Below, one piece after another: positions 54,866 through 64,000 of a stretch of 64,000 nt of DNA. Under the pieces are notes generated by a model that worked only from the letters and a program-made list of their open reading frames with translations, was not told the origin of the DNA and searched no databases. The stretch is taken from the NCBI RefSeq assembly GCF_026914185.1, contig NC_070560.1, positions 4,889,501 to 4,953,500 of the forward strand, given 5' to 3'. A program made the position numbers and the translations under genes. The first letter of the stretch is position 1. The number at the start of each line of letters is the position of its first letter. The DNA comes from Puccinia triticina (Eukaryota > Basidiomycota > Pucciniomycetes > Pucciniales > Pucciniaceae).

Positions 54866-55031
54866 ATAGGAAATTCAATTGTGCATATTATCAGAAAATC
54901 CAAAAATGGATATTCACAGCATTTTAATATCCTTCAGGGTTCCTTTGACCTTCAAAACAGATTCCTTCAATCAGTTTTGGAGCTTTTTGCTCAAAATTTT
55001 GGGTGAGGGTGCACATCAGCACTGCCAATTA

Positions 55032-55190
55032 GGGTTCTCAAAGTTGAGACATACCGGCATATGCCATGATGACATAAAAACATTTTTGCAGGGACTGTAA
55101 AAAGCTGTCAAACAAGCCTTGGCAAAAAAGGTGTTTATGGCAGTATGCCACAATATGATATGTTTTTTATTTTTTCAACTTTGAGAACCC
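55032..55190. mobile_element. Foldback MITE with TA duplication
   Basis: Ends GGGTTCTCAAAGTTGA and the inverse, flanked by TA (55030-55031, 55191-55192). The interior includes CATTTTTGCAGGGAC, the splice-site-like motif shared with related MITEs. Confidence 0.85.
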
Positions 55191-55309
55191 TAAATGAAAC
55201 TGTCTATTCAGTTTTTTTTGTACATATTTTGCTGATTTTTAAACAATTATTTAGTGATTTTGGGGTTGGATATCCTTTCTTTCCCTGCCAGACTTCAGAC
55301 ATTAGGCGT

Positions 55310-55377
55310 AAGCCTCTCCTGCGGAGAGCCCTCCGGGCGGGGTACCCCGGACCCTCCGTTCAAGAGGCTTAGTTAAG
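55310..55377 (+). repeat. Small hairpin motif followed by AGTTAAG (copy 3)
   Basis: Arms AAGCCTCT (55310-55317) and AGAGGCTT (55363-55370), followed by AGTTAAG. The loop holds GGGGTACCCC and other GC-rich palindromes. Confidence 0.5.
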
Positions 55378-55433
55378 CTAGAATGGGTGGTGTGTAGTTG
55401 TCCAAGCACAGAAGGGGTAGCAGCCAGGGGTTG

Positions 55434-55552
55434 GGTCCACCGGGATTCAAACAACGGACTTGTCACTCTCTTCGAAATGATTATACTATGTTGTCACAGG
55501 GGAGACACCGAGCTTCCGCAGGTGATGGTTACCGCTAGGCCATCTGGACCTC
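55434..55552 (-). other. tRNA-like sequence or SINE head
   Basis: On the minus strand, GGTCCAG at the start pairs with TGGACC at the end (6 bp). An A box TGGCCTAGCGG matches the pol III consensus exactly, and a B box-like GTTTGAATCCC lies near the 3' end. The spacing is longer than a normal tRNA (about 118 bases), with CACC/GGTG and a long extra region in the middle. It could be an intron-containing tRNA gene, a tRNA pseudogene or a SINE head; it is unrelated to the TRIM tRNA-like sequences. Confidence 0.5.
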
Positions 55553-56084
55553 TGGGCAATCTCTAACTTTTTGCCCCCAAAAACCCCACTTCCCAAAAGA
55601 ACTGAGCCCCGCCCCGGACACCAAAGAAAGGCCTTCTTCTCCTCTTTAATTTGGTGGCAGTCACAGGCTGATAGCACTTGGTTCATGGCCTGGAGATCAG
55701 TTTGAAAAAGGCCTCTTTTTGAGGCGCATTCCTGCTGATGTAAGCAAGAATGCAGTCTTCAACTGCCTTTCAATAGATTGAAACAGTTTCAATAGATTGA
55801 AACAGCTTTTGATACAAAGCCAAATGCATTTACAAAAGAAAAAATCTCTCAATATGGTCCGCTTTTCTTGGTGTTTGAAAACTTCAAATGCAAGGATCAG
55901 GCCTTATATTGACAGCTACAAGGCCTAAATTACACCAGAAGAAGCGCACTCCAAAGCACTTCTTAAGTCTTGAGGGGCAGCCTCAGTGGGCTGACAATTG
56001 ATTTACAAAAAAGGAAAAAGTGAAAAAGCCTGATACAGGCTGATATTCCTGGGGCTCTCAGGCCAGATACAGGTTTTTGCAGGT

Positions 56085-56142
56085 AAGCCTCTCTGTGAGA
56101 CAGAGACCCTGCGGGGCTGCCTCACTGGGAGGCTTTGTTAAG
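56085..56142 (+). repeat. Small hairpin motif followed by TGTTAAG (copy 4)
   Basis: Arms AAGCCTC (56085-56091) and GAGGCTT (56129-56135), followed by TGTTAAG. The preceding TTTTTGCAGGTAAG resembles joined splice sites. Confidence 0.45.
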
Positions 56143-57040
56143 CTTGCTATTGAATCAACCTGACAAATGGTTGCACCCCATCCACCCCACAAACCCACAT
56201 CACAAATCATTATTGTCCCTAGTTGTTAAGATTACCACATCCTCTACAGAACTTGGCCCCATATGTGAGCCTGAGTCTCTATAGTGACAGCAGGACACAA
56301 GAAAGTAGGGGAGGAATATTTGGATTTCTTTGGATAAAGAAAATACAAATATAAAAGAGAGAGAGAAAAAGAGAGAGAAACTGAGCGGGATCAAGATAAG
56401 CAGATATTCAAGGTTATTTTGGTGGGAATGCACGTCCACTGGCAATGATACCTCTTTAGAAGAGTGCTGCCAAGCTGTGCTAGAGAGTGCAACAGCCTCC
56501 TCTCACCAAAGAAACGTGGAGGGCTTCTGGATTAGATAAGTTTAATCCAGCCACAATTTTTTAGCTTCCTTCTGGATAGTCAAGGTTCTTTAAAGGGAAA
56601 CCTATGTGGTTTGTTTCTTACAAAAACCACAGAAAAAGAAGGATATGATGCAGCAGAATCCTTTGGTTGATGATGTCAAGATAGGTGCAGACCTGTGATC
56701 AAAGATTGGGCAAAAGCAAGCAGAAGGAGAGAGCAATCAAGAGACACAGAGTTCTACCTCTGAGATAGTCAAGGTTCAGTGAAAGAGTGATACTTACTGT
56801 CAATATCCTAGGCGCCTGTGACGGTAGGTATACTGGGAGCGTGGTATCCTCTTTGGTGGTGATCCTGGGCTATCTGGGGGTGTGGTTCTGGGTGTCTGAA
56901 GTCTGTCAATCCTCCCCAGGCAAGGGAGATCCTGACTTCAAAGATTTTCACAGTTTGCTTACATAATTACACATGTACAAGTGGTTGGCGCGCCTGGTAG
57001 CGCTGCCACGTCACAACTGCGCATGCGCGCCATAAATCTC

Positions 57041-57118
57041 ATTGAGTCGCGGGACTCAATCGTAATTCATTGAGTCGCGGGACTCAATCGTAATTCATTG
57101 AGTCGCGGGATCCAATCG
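57041..57118. repeat. 27-bp palindromic tandem repeat, three units
   Basis: CATTGAGTCGCGGGACTCAATCGTAATT repeated almost three times. Each unit contains the hairpin TTGAGTC-GCGG-GACTCAA. The third unit carries a change (GGGATCCAATC). Confidence 0.8.
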
Positions 57119-57412
57119 GAGGAACTTAGAGAAAGAGTAGAGTTACAAAGAAATGATAAGTTGTAACTAGGGTTGAAATTGCATGAAAAAACAAAATATG
57201 AAGTCTAAAAAACCTTATGTCTTAAGGTTAAAAAGATATGAACACATTTAGGTATAAAATGCAGATAAAAGGCAGTTTTAGGTCAACTGTGTTGACTCTA
57301 AGGCTGAGACCATAGAAACAAGTTCATACTGGAAAAAAATAAAAACATATATAACAAAAATGCTTGTAGGTAGATATCATGATATTCATAGTGTGCAATG
57401 CCAAAGGCAAAA

Positions 57413-58948
57413 TTACACTTTAAAAAAAAAAAAAAGATTGCCCCGTCTACAATGCAAAAAAGTGTACGCCAAGGTTGAGCACCTGTTGGGGCGATCTTCT
57501 GCCCAATGTGAATTGCTGTATCCAGAGCAGTTTAGTGCACCACCCAGGCAAAGCCGGAGACCCTTTGTTGCCATCAAGTACAATTTGAACCGCTGCCTTC
57601 CAGTGGGAGTCCTGAGGAATTGAGATAATTGATTGGCAGCAAAACCAATTTCTGGCCTGGTGCATTGCACCACCCACAGTAAAGATCTGATTAGTTGGTT
57701 GTATGGAACCGGCAAGGATAATTCCACTTGCGCACAAGGGACCAGGGCCTCAAACACGGAGTTGGTTGGAGTGGATACGGGAATGTGTTGATTTTGAAGA
57801 AAACATTGATGTAGATCGTCAATGTAGTGAGATTGTGAAATATAGATGTGGCACTTTGGTTGTGTGTGATTTTCATTGACAGGAAGTGGTGTAGATCCTT
57901 GTCTGCCCCAACCTTGAAGTTTTTTCAAAGAGCTGTGATAGGCCGTGATTGGTGGGTCCACAAAAGACGGTTCACCTACTATTGCCAAATCATCCACGTG
58001 GACCGTCACAGCTCCAACTAATGTGTTGTTGTCCAGTTTGAAGTATAAAGATGGATCATATTTTGATTGTGTGAGACTGCAATGCAATTTGATGTTCCAT
58101 TCCTTTGGAATTTTTTTCAAACCGTAGATGGATCTGTGCACTTCACAGACCCAGTCGGGATGCGCCGGATCCTAGGTTGTTCCATGTAGACGGGTTCTGA
58201 GAGCTTGCCGTTGAGGAAAGCCATTTTGAAATCCACTTGACGACCTTTCCAACCTTTTACTGCCATCAACAAGAGGACCAAAGGCAGAGTGGGGGCAAAG
58301 ATCTCTTCATAATCTACTCCTTGTATCTGCACGTATCCCATTGCCACAAGGTGCAACTTTAGCTTTTGGATGGTTTTGTCAGCGCACCACTTGACCTTGA
58401 AGACCCATTTAGACTTTATGATCTTCCTTTTCTGCGGAAAAGGAACTAGTTGCCACGTGGACATACCAAGCAAAGAGGAGAACTCCTCATTGGCTGCTTT
58501 CAGCCATTGCCGTTTATGGGGAGACTTCATCAACTGTTTCCAAGTCTTGGGGGTGTTGACATTGTCTGTGGCATCCGCAGATTTGGTCCAGTCCTCGTAG
58601 CAGGTGTATAGTTCTTGAAGACTTGCGCGGTGGGATCAAAGGTTTGGTGGGTTCTGGCTGGCAAAGTTGCAACAGCGCAGATGGTTCCTGAATGCGAGGA
58701 GGGAGAACTGGGGAAGCAGGAGGAGGATTGGGAGGAGGTGGGGGACTTTGCGGCAGGGCCAGTTGAGGTGCGTGAATGGATGCCGTAAGGCGTCTTTCAA
58801 AGCATGGTTCAAGTTGGATGTCCAGAAGTGGGAGATCTGGAGTAGGTGTTCTAGCTGGAAGTTTGGGAGGAGTGGGGGTGTCAGCCTGTAGGTAACTAAC
58901 TGTGTCTGAGAGGGTTGTTACTAGAAAGATGATGGTGTAAAGTGCCAA
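57413..58948 (-). pseudogene. copia reverse transcriptase fragment, frameshifted
   Basis: On the minus strand: a Pro-rich linker (PPPPPNPPPASP), then KTWKQLMKSPHKRQWLKAAN joining in another frame. It continues with STWQLVPFPQKRKIIKSKWV, VDYEEIFAPTLPL, QVDFKMAFLNGKLSEPVYM, then after a frame change MHRSIYGLKK and HVDDLAIVG (the YVDD-like active-site loop with His first). It ends with NQLIRSLLWVVQCTRPEIGF. These are standard Ty1/copia RT and connection motifs in order. Frame changes near 58530 and 58140 and a poly-A/poly-T boundary at the left indicate a dead fragment. LTRs were not identified. Confidence 0.88.
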
Positions 58949-60330
58949 GGATGGGCCAATGGGTTTGTGGTAAGACCTGTAAAAGGTTTCACTCTATCAG
59001 TAATCTTGACCAAGAGGCTTGCTCAATGAAGGCGCATTCAGATCAACGCAGGGTGTTAATAGGCATCCAAGGAATAACTCAACTTGGGTTCGTGGTTTTA
59101 CCTGCAGAAAGGTAAGGGTAATCAAGAGTTGAAGTTTTTCCTGAATTAAAAGATGGGTGAGAATGAAAGCACTGTTTAACTATAGTATGGGTTAAACTTT
59201 GCTGTGATAAGAATATTCTGAGGGATAAACAGTCCTGGGGGGTGTGTTTATATAGAGGGGAAAGTAATGATCAGTACTGATCCTAGATCAGTAGCTGTGT
59301 ACACTAGCTGATCATAACCAATCAGTGATTCCATCCAGTGCTCTTTGAATTGGATTACATCATGTATTGTTTATGTATTTACATAACCAATATGTTATGT
59401 AAATAGGGACTGAGGCGTAACAGGGCATAAATGAGTGATACCTGTCTTGGGGGTTTTTCATGTCTACAGTTGTCAGCCTCGAGCGCATGAAGAAGATACT
59501 TCAATACGCCAAAAGGCTACTTCACTAACCCCTGCGCAGAATGTAACACCTTACTGCGCCAGAAAGAGCGCCACAAAGAGAGCAGACCAGAACAAGAGTG
59601 CAAACCAGAACGCGAAACAGAGCGCGAACCAGAACGCGAAACAGAGCGCAAACAAAGAAGCGCTTAAAGAAAGTAAAACTAACCTTTAAACGGGCTAAGA
59701 GATCAGAAAGTCCGCAATGATTCACGGACCTCAACTCAAAACAGGAAATCATTCCCTAATAAGGGATTAGTACCCTTAAAACATATATCAACTAGTGTCT
59801 ACGGCAATAATTGTCCCTGCGCGTAGTACGCAAAACTAAGAAGTTAAAACCCAAGGGATTTTGCTACGAAGAGATCCCCAGATTATTGATAGACTTAAAT
59901 TACTAAGAATCAAAGATCCACTCGCCTACCAAGCCAAAGCAATTACGACTACAGGTTGTGATTGGGGCTTTTATATCTTTCCTCTCTCTCTCTTCGTCTC
60001 TCTATTCCTCTCTTCCATTCCCATTCTTTGAACAACTCTCCCTCCCGTCCCTTGCGCACTTCTCCTTTGTCCGTTGTTCCACCTTTTAGTAGTTAGATTT
60101 AGTTAGATATCTTCTACTAATTGTTTTCAGTTCTATTCATTGGTGCGTCACTTTAGAGACGCCCGCTGACAACAGTAATATTACAATGTATTTTAATCTT
60201 ACTGTTTGCACCTAACTTAACTCTTATAACAACAGTAAATTATTGTAACTGTATTTAAATATGGTTATCTATAAAGTAATGTATAACAAGGGTACATTCC
60301 TAAGCTTGTATCTAATGATATACATATGTA
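58949..60330. other. LTR-like or spacer region
   Basis: No gene. A short tandem repeat (AACGCGAAACAGAGCGC type, 59592-59660) is followed by a stretch ending in CTACCAAGCCAAAG, TTTTATATC and a C/T-rich tract near 60000. The same kind of layout is seen in the solo LTR at 62556. Boundaries were not found, so an LTR origin is only suspected. Confidence 0.3.
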
Positions 60331-61027
60331 ATCCAAGTTTATTAAAGACATAGAAATACAGAAACAATGATCAAGGGTTCCCCCTACAAATTAACCAAAT
60401 TACACAAAAATATGCAAGGGTTCCCCCTTTTGGAGGGAAAAAAAAATCACAGAAACAAGCTCCAAACACCACAAACTGGACCCACTATCCATCCCTGTCT
60501 AGCAGGGTTTTAAATAGTGGGTGGATGGCCCCCAGCGCGCGCATTAAAGGCATTATGCAAAGGGGGGCCACCGAAGAGAGCCCCTCAAACTGCGCAAGTG
60601 CAACAGCGGAGGGGGTTGAGGACAAACCACACGCTGGAAGTACAGCGGCAGAGGACGCCCTGGGGGTAAAGAAAACACAACACAACCTCTTTATATGTTC
60701 CACCCCGCTGGCATGCTCCTTGACTCCGTGTACCCTACTATGCAACTGTTGACAACAACATGCCACCGCCACGCCGCTGCCCCGAGACAACCACTGCGAC
60801 CCTGACTATGTATTGTGTTGTTTGTAATTCACCACCACAAGCAACCTGGAGCCACGCAAGTGATTCCTGACCCACCTTTGCTCCAGCACAAACACGGATC
60901 ATTGTTTTTTTGCTGACCTGATTAGTTTCTGGCCTCCACTTCAGCAACATGGAACCAAAATTCAACACCACAAATTCAGAAGCACCTATCAGCAGATAAT
61001 AGCACTGCTGTATTCAAGCTCTAGCCC

Positions 61028-61700
61028 ATGCCAGTTGAAAGCGTCCTCTTCACCACCCGCACAATGTTCATGAAGAACTTGTTGTACATTTACAGGCCCC
61101 CACCTTCCCCAACAAGCTGTGGAAGATACCTACAGTTGAAAGGCAGGCGGGATCATCACCGTCATCTACAAGCTTGGCGAGCCCATGTACAAGATCGCGA
61201 CTCGCGGGATCAAGCTGTGGAACTAGTTAGACAAGTAAGTGCAAGCACTCGTACCTTGCATACTTCTTTGGTCTCCAATTCCTCAGGCTGATTAGGGTGT
61301 TCAAAATTTATTTCTGAATATCATTTTACATAAAATCATAAGATTTATCAAAGTTTTCAGAGGTGTTTGAAATGAAGAGAACCCTCAACTTTCACCCCAT
61401 CAAAACATTGGACATGCAGTTCTTATGATTTTATGTAGAAATTAGTTTGAAAATCAATTTTGAACACCACAGATGAAGAATGCCTTGGACAATGTTTGCG
61501 CTTCTTGGCGGGAAACAGACGGCCTGGCTCGAGGCGCACAAGGAGTAAGTCGTCAAGCGGCCCAACGCGGACTTCCAGAAGCCCTGGATTGCCATGAAGG
61601 ATGGCCTGCTGGGCAAGCTGGCCAACATGACCTACGCCGAGATTGTCGATTGGCTCAACCAGCCCTTGTATGTCCAGCACCAGTTTCCCTCAACAAGTTA
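61028..61700 (+). pseudogene. Fatty acid synthase beta-subunit fragment, copy 2
   Basis: Carries MPVESVLFTTRTMFMK, then LGEPMYKIATRGIKLWN, then (after the putative GTAAGT...CCTCAG intron and a MITE) PNADFQKPWIAMKDG and LANMTYAEIVDWLNQPL. These match the end of the enoyl-reductase region of fungal FAS beta. Stops and frame changes make it non-functional. It resembles copy 1 without the copia insertion. Confidence 0.65.
61292..61473. mobile_element. Foldback MITE inserted in FAS repeat copy 2
   Basis: Relative to 6906-6912 and to 3978-3984 in copy 1, this copy has 182 extra bases. The ends are GGGTGTTCAAAATT and the inverse, and the arms continue to TACATAAAATCATAAGA. GA occurs at both junctions (61290-61291 and 61472-61473), a possible 2-bp duplication. 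Same family as the MITEs at 49474 and 55032. Confidence 0.9.
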
Positions 61701-62555
61701 ACCCCACCCTACGAAACTTGTTAGGAGATTGTAAGTTCTTACCGTGGATTAAAAAAACATCTTGCCAAACCCTGATATCTTTTTCTTTTTTGGTCAGGGC
61801 TTTGGTGGATTGAGGAATGACCCTTGATTTTCAATGGCGCTCCATTTGTACGCAAACATCAACCCCGGCCTCACCCTTGCCAACTTCTTTGCCAGATACC
61901 CGCAGGCCTGTGCCCAGATCCCGGTATCGGAAGACATCTTCTAATTTGGCGCACAGGACGTTGGGGCAGACGGTGAACGTTTAAGACACTGCAGGTATGT
62001 TCCTGCCGCTGGACGGCTGGCGCAACATGCTCCCGACCACCAACCCAGCTGGCTCTCCGCTCTCCTTTGCTCCACTGCCCGTCCAGGGTTCCATCTTCCT
62101 TGACAACCTGCTCTAGACCCTCCTCGCCCCCAAAATCTTCCAGTGCATCCAAGTCCTTACCGACCACGCCGGAAGACCCTTGAATGTCAAGGTCTTCGGC
62201 AGCTTGGTCAGACCCTCGCATAAGGCTCCCTCCCCGCTCTCTGCTCCTTGATTTCTGGGACCCTCCACATCCCCCAGAAAACAAAAAATGTCTCCCAACT
62301 ACCTTTGAGAAGCTACAGATTCTCCCCTTTATTTTTGTTCTGCTTTTGCTACCGTCTGTCTCTGATGATGGACACTAAATAAGTAGAGATAATAAAGTAT
62401 GTATAGATGGCAAACAACATGGGCTTTCCGCCCAAAAAAGGCATGTCAGATTGACAAGAGATGATTATATTTCAAATTATAATGGACACACTCACAACAT
62501 TCTGACACTGAACATTGTGAGCATTCAACATGAATTTTTCATTTTAGCATGTCAA

Positions 62556-63721
62556 TGTCAAGATTCAGGGCTTGCCCCAGATCAGAGGAAGCGCAAGGTA
62601 CAAAACCCTAACCCCGCAAGGGGGAGTGGTAAGTCCGCGCATTCCCTAGGTCCATGCATATGCATGCGACTCCCAGACAGAAGGAATAAGCGAGAGCTGA
62701 AACTCTGTTCCTCTCCCCTTAGCCACGTCGAAAATAGACGGAGTGCTGAAGCGATCCAAGCAAATCCAAACACCTTCAACATAAGTGGGAAAGCTAGGAT
62801 TGCCATAGCTAGGACAGCGATGCTGACAGGATTCCTATCCTTGATACAGCACGCCAACCAAGACCTATCAGGTCCCAGCCTCAGCAAAAGGATCTCCACC
62901 CCTTCGAGAGAAGGTAAGTCCTGAGCTGTAGTGCCAATCAATAGCATGAAAATGCTAACTGTCAGAATTTATAATCTGCAGATACCACGAGTGCCCAAAG
63001 CCTTGTAGCTTGGATAGGCAAGTGTTAAGCGCTCCACCTACCAAGTCCAAGTAAGAGATCTTCTCTTCTAATACTTCTTTCCCAGAAGTCATAGCACTGA
63101 CGCCGAGCGCAATTGCCTCTCTTAGACACTATTGTCTCTATCGCCACTGCGCGACATCAGCGGCTTTGCAGCCATTTTCTTTATCAGAACATTCTCTACC
63201 TGAGTCGGCCAACTTTCCGCCAACAAAGGGTAGTTACGCTACGCATAACGCGTAGATAACGGTAATGTAACAGAATTTTTGCCGTTATCTACGCGTTACG
63301 CGTAACAGCGGTGCGATTACGTTAGCGCAACATATTAAGCCCTTTTTTTTATGCTTGTTGAGTTATCCGGGCGCGCGGAGCCCCTGAGAAAGGGCAAAAA
63401 ATGAGGCTAAAAAAGCCTTAAATGGTCTGTTATCGCGTTATCCGGGGGGCAACGCAATAACGGGCCTCAAGAATGAGGCCCGTTACTTTACGCGCGGGGC
63501 CTGAAATGTCCCTGTTACTAGTAAAGTAACGGGGGGGCCCAGATAACGGGGGTAGTTACGTTACCAAAATCGCGCGGATAACACAACGTAACGTAACTAC
63601 CCTTTGTTTTTTCTGCTCTTAGGTAAAAACATTGTTTTCTTTATTTTCTCTTGTCTCTGTGCTTGAAAGATAGACCAGTATCTTATGAGCAATAAATCTC
63701 TTAGTATTGTGAAATCTTTTA
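62556..63721 (+). mobile_element. Solo LTR, 5-bp duplication GTCAA
   Basis: Copy 1 reads AGCATGTCAAGTGTG without interruption. Copy 2 has GTCAA on both sides (62551-62555 and 63722-63726) of an insertion beginning TGTCAAGATT and ending AATCTTTTA, so the 3' terminal CA has become TA. Its 3' end resembles the copia LTR at 4002-4801. A MITE-like element (63224-63605) is nested inside; without it the LTR would be about 785 bp, close to the 800-bp copia LTR. Confidence 0.85.
63224..63605. mobile_element. Palindrome-rich MITE inside the solo LTR
   Basis: Inverted ends CAAAGGGTAGTTACG and CGTAACTACCCTTTG. The interior is dense in GTTACG/CGTAAC and GTTATC palindromes with GC-rich CGCGCGG motifs. A clear target duplication was not found. 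Confidence 0.7.
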
Positions 63722-64000
63722 GTCAAGTGTGTAGGTTGAGGAAAGTCAGAAAGTGGTGGGGTTTTAGAATAGCTGACAGCAAGCCCACAATCTTCCTTGA
63801 TTTGGGATGGGCTTCCCAGAATTGTGAGAATCATGAAAGAGGTTTTATGCCCTTCTCTTCAAATTAACAAAAAGATGAATTAGAACCTTTGCAATTATTA
63901 TTTTATGTCATTCATGTTGCCCATTGATTAAATACATGCTCTGATAGAACCAATGAAAGTGTCTTAAGTGAAGATAAGAGTTTTCTGTGGTACCTGGAAA

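Larger units (their letters stand above)
55560..57400. other. Intergenic stretch with small repeats
   Basis: No gene was found. Features: hairpin motif copy 4 (56085-56142) and a tandem repeat at 57041-57118. Frames are short and AT-rich. Confidence 0.4.
60331..64000. repeat. Dispersed FAS-bearing repeat, copy 2 (runs off the window)
   Basis: Near-identical to 3042-8232 apart from insertions and the local duplication in copy 1. Copy 2 contains a MITE (61292-61473) and a solo LTR (62556-63721), each proven by the intact site in copy 1. Confidence 0.85.

Noticed and set aside
55434..55552. Functional tRNA gene
   Set aside because: It is too long, the middle does not fold into a clear anticodon arm, and only six acceptor pairs form; listed as tRNA-like instead.

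Overview
The window looks like a transposon-saturated segment of a basidiomycete genome, most probably a rust fungus (Pucciniales). Genes have short GT-AG introns, one intron is GC-AG, the CACTA transposase is of the fungal tnp2 type, and only one convincing non-transposon gene occurs in 64 kb. That gene encodes a large secreted protein at 22409-24538 on the minus strand. Organism assignment is an inference from style; no host marker gene is present.

Layout. 1-17.4 kb: two non-autonomous CACTA-like elements (1147-2252, and 2548-17385 with 3-bp duplications ACC and TTA). The second is split by nested insertions: a repeat carrying fatty-acid-synthase beta-subunit fragments (from about 3042), a 3'-truncated copia element (4002-6692) inside it, a foldback MITE (8318-8496), a small PIF/Harbinger deletion derivative (9773-10632) and a 5.8-kb PIF/Harbinger element (11147-16938). 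19.1-22 kb: two nested hAT-like elements full of small palindromes, plus a CCCTT microsatellite. 22.4-24.5 kb: the secreted-protein gene. 24.7-26.4 kb: a copia RNase H fragment split by a MITE, then Harbinger-type remnants.

26.5-49.5 kb holds the main find. A 21.6-kb CACTA-like transposon (26759-48334) has nearly identical 49-bp terminal inverted repeats and a TGT target duplication. It carries at least six genes: an intact-looking SNF2-family ATPase, a tnp2 transposase, three multi-exon genes of unknown function and a tentative minus-strand gene. Seven imperfect palindromes with a CGGCCG centre lie between and beside these genes and were not seen elsewhere. The element sits inside an outer element (26489-49453, TTA duplication) made of palindromic minisatellite.

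49.5-55 kb: a hAT-like element (48867-49423), a tandem TRIM retrotransposon whose 250-bp LTRs each contain a tRNA-like promoter sequence (49696-52000), a 1.37-kb foldback element inserted in one of those LTRs (49809-51178, TGA duplication), and a 2.38-kb foldback element (52483-54865, ATAGGAAA duplication). The palindromic arrays in three unrelated element types share the core GATGACCGG/CCGGTCATC.

55-64 kb: a tRNA-like sequence, a minus-strand copia reverse-transcriptase fragment, and a second copy of the FAS-bearing repeat (from 60331) disrupted by a MITE and a solo LTR. The window therefore reads as a nested record of transposition. The large CACTA element may be the autonomous source for the shorter CACTA-like elements, since they share the same terminal design.
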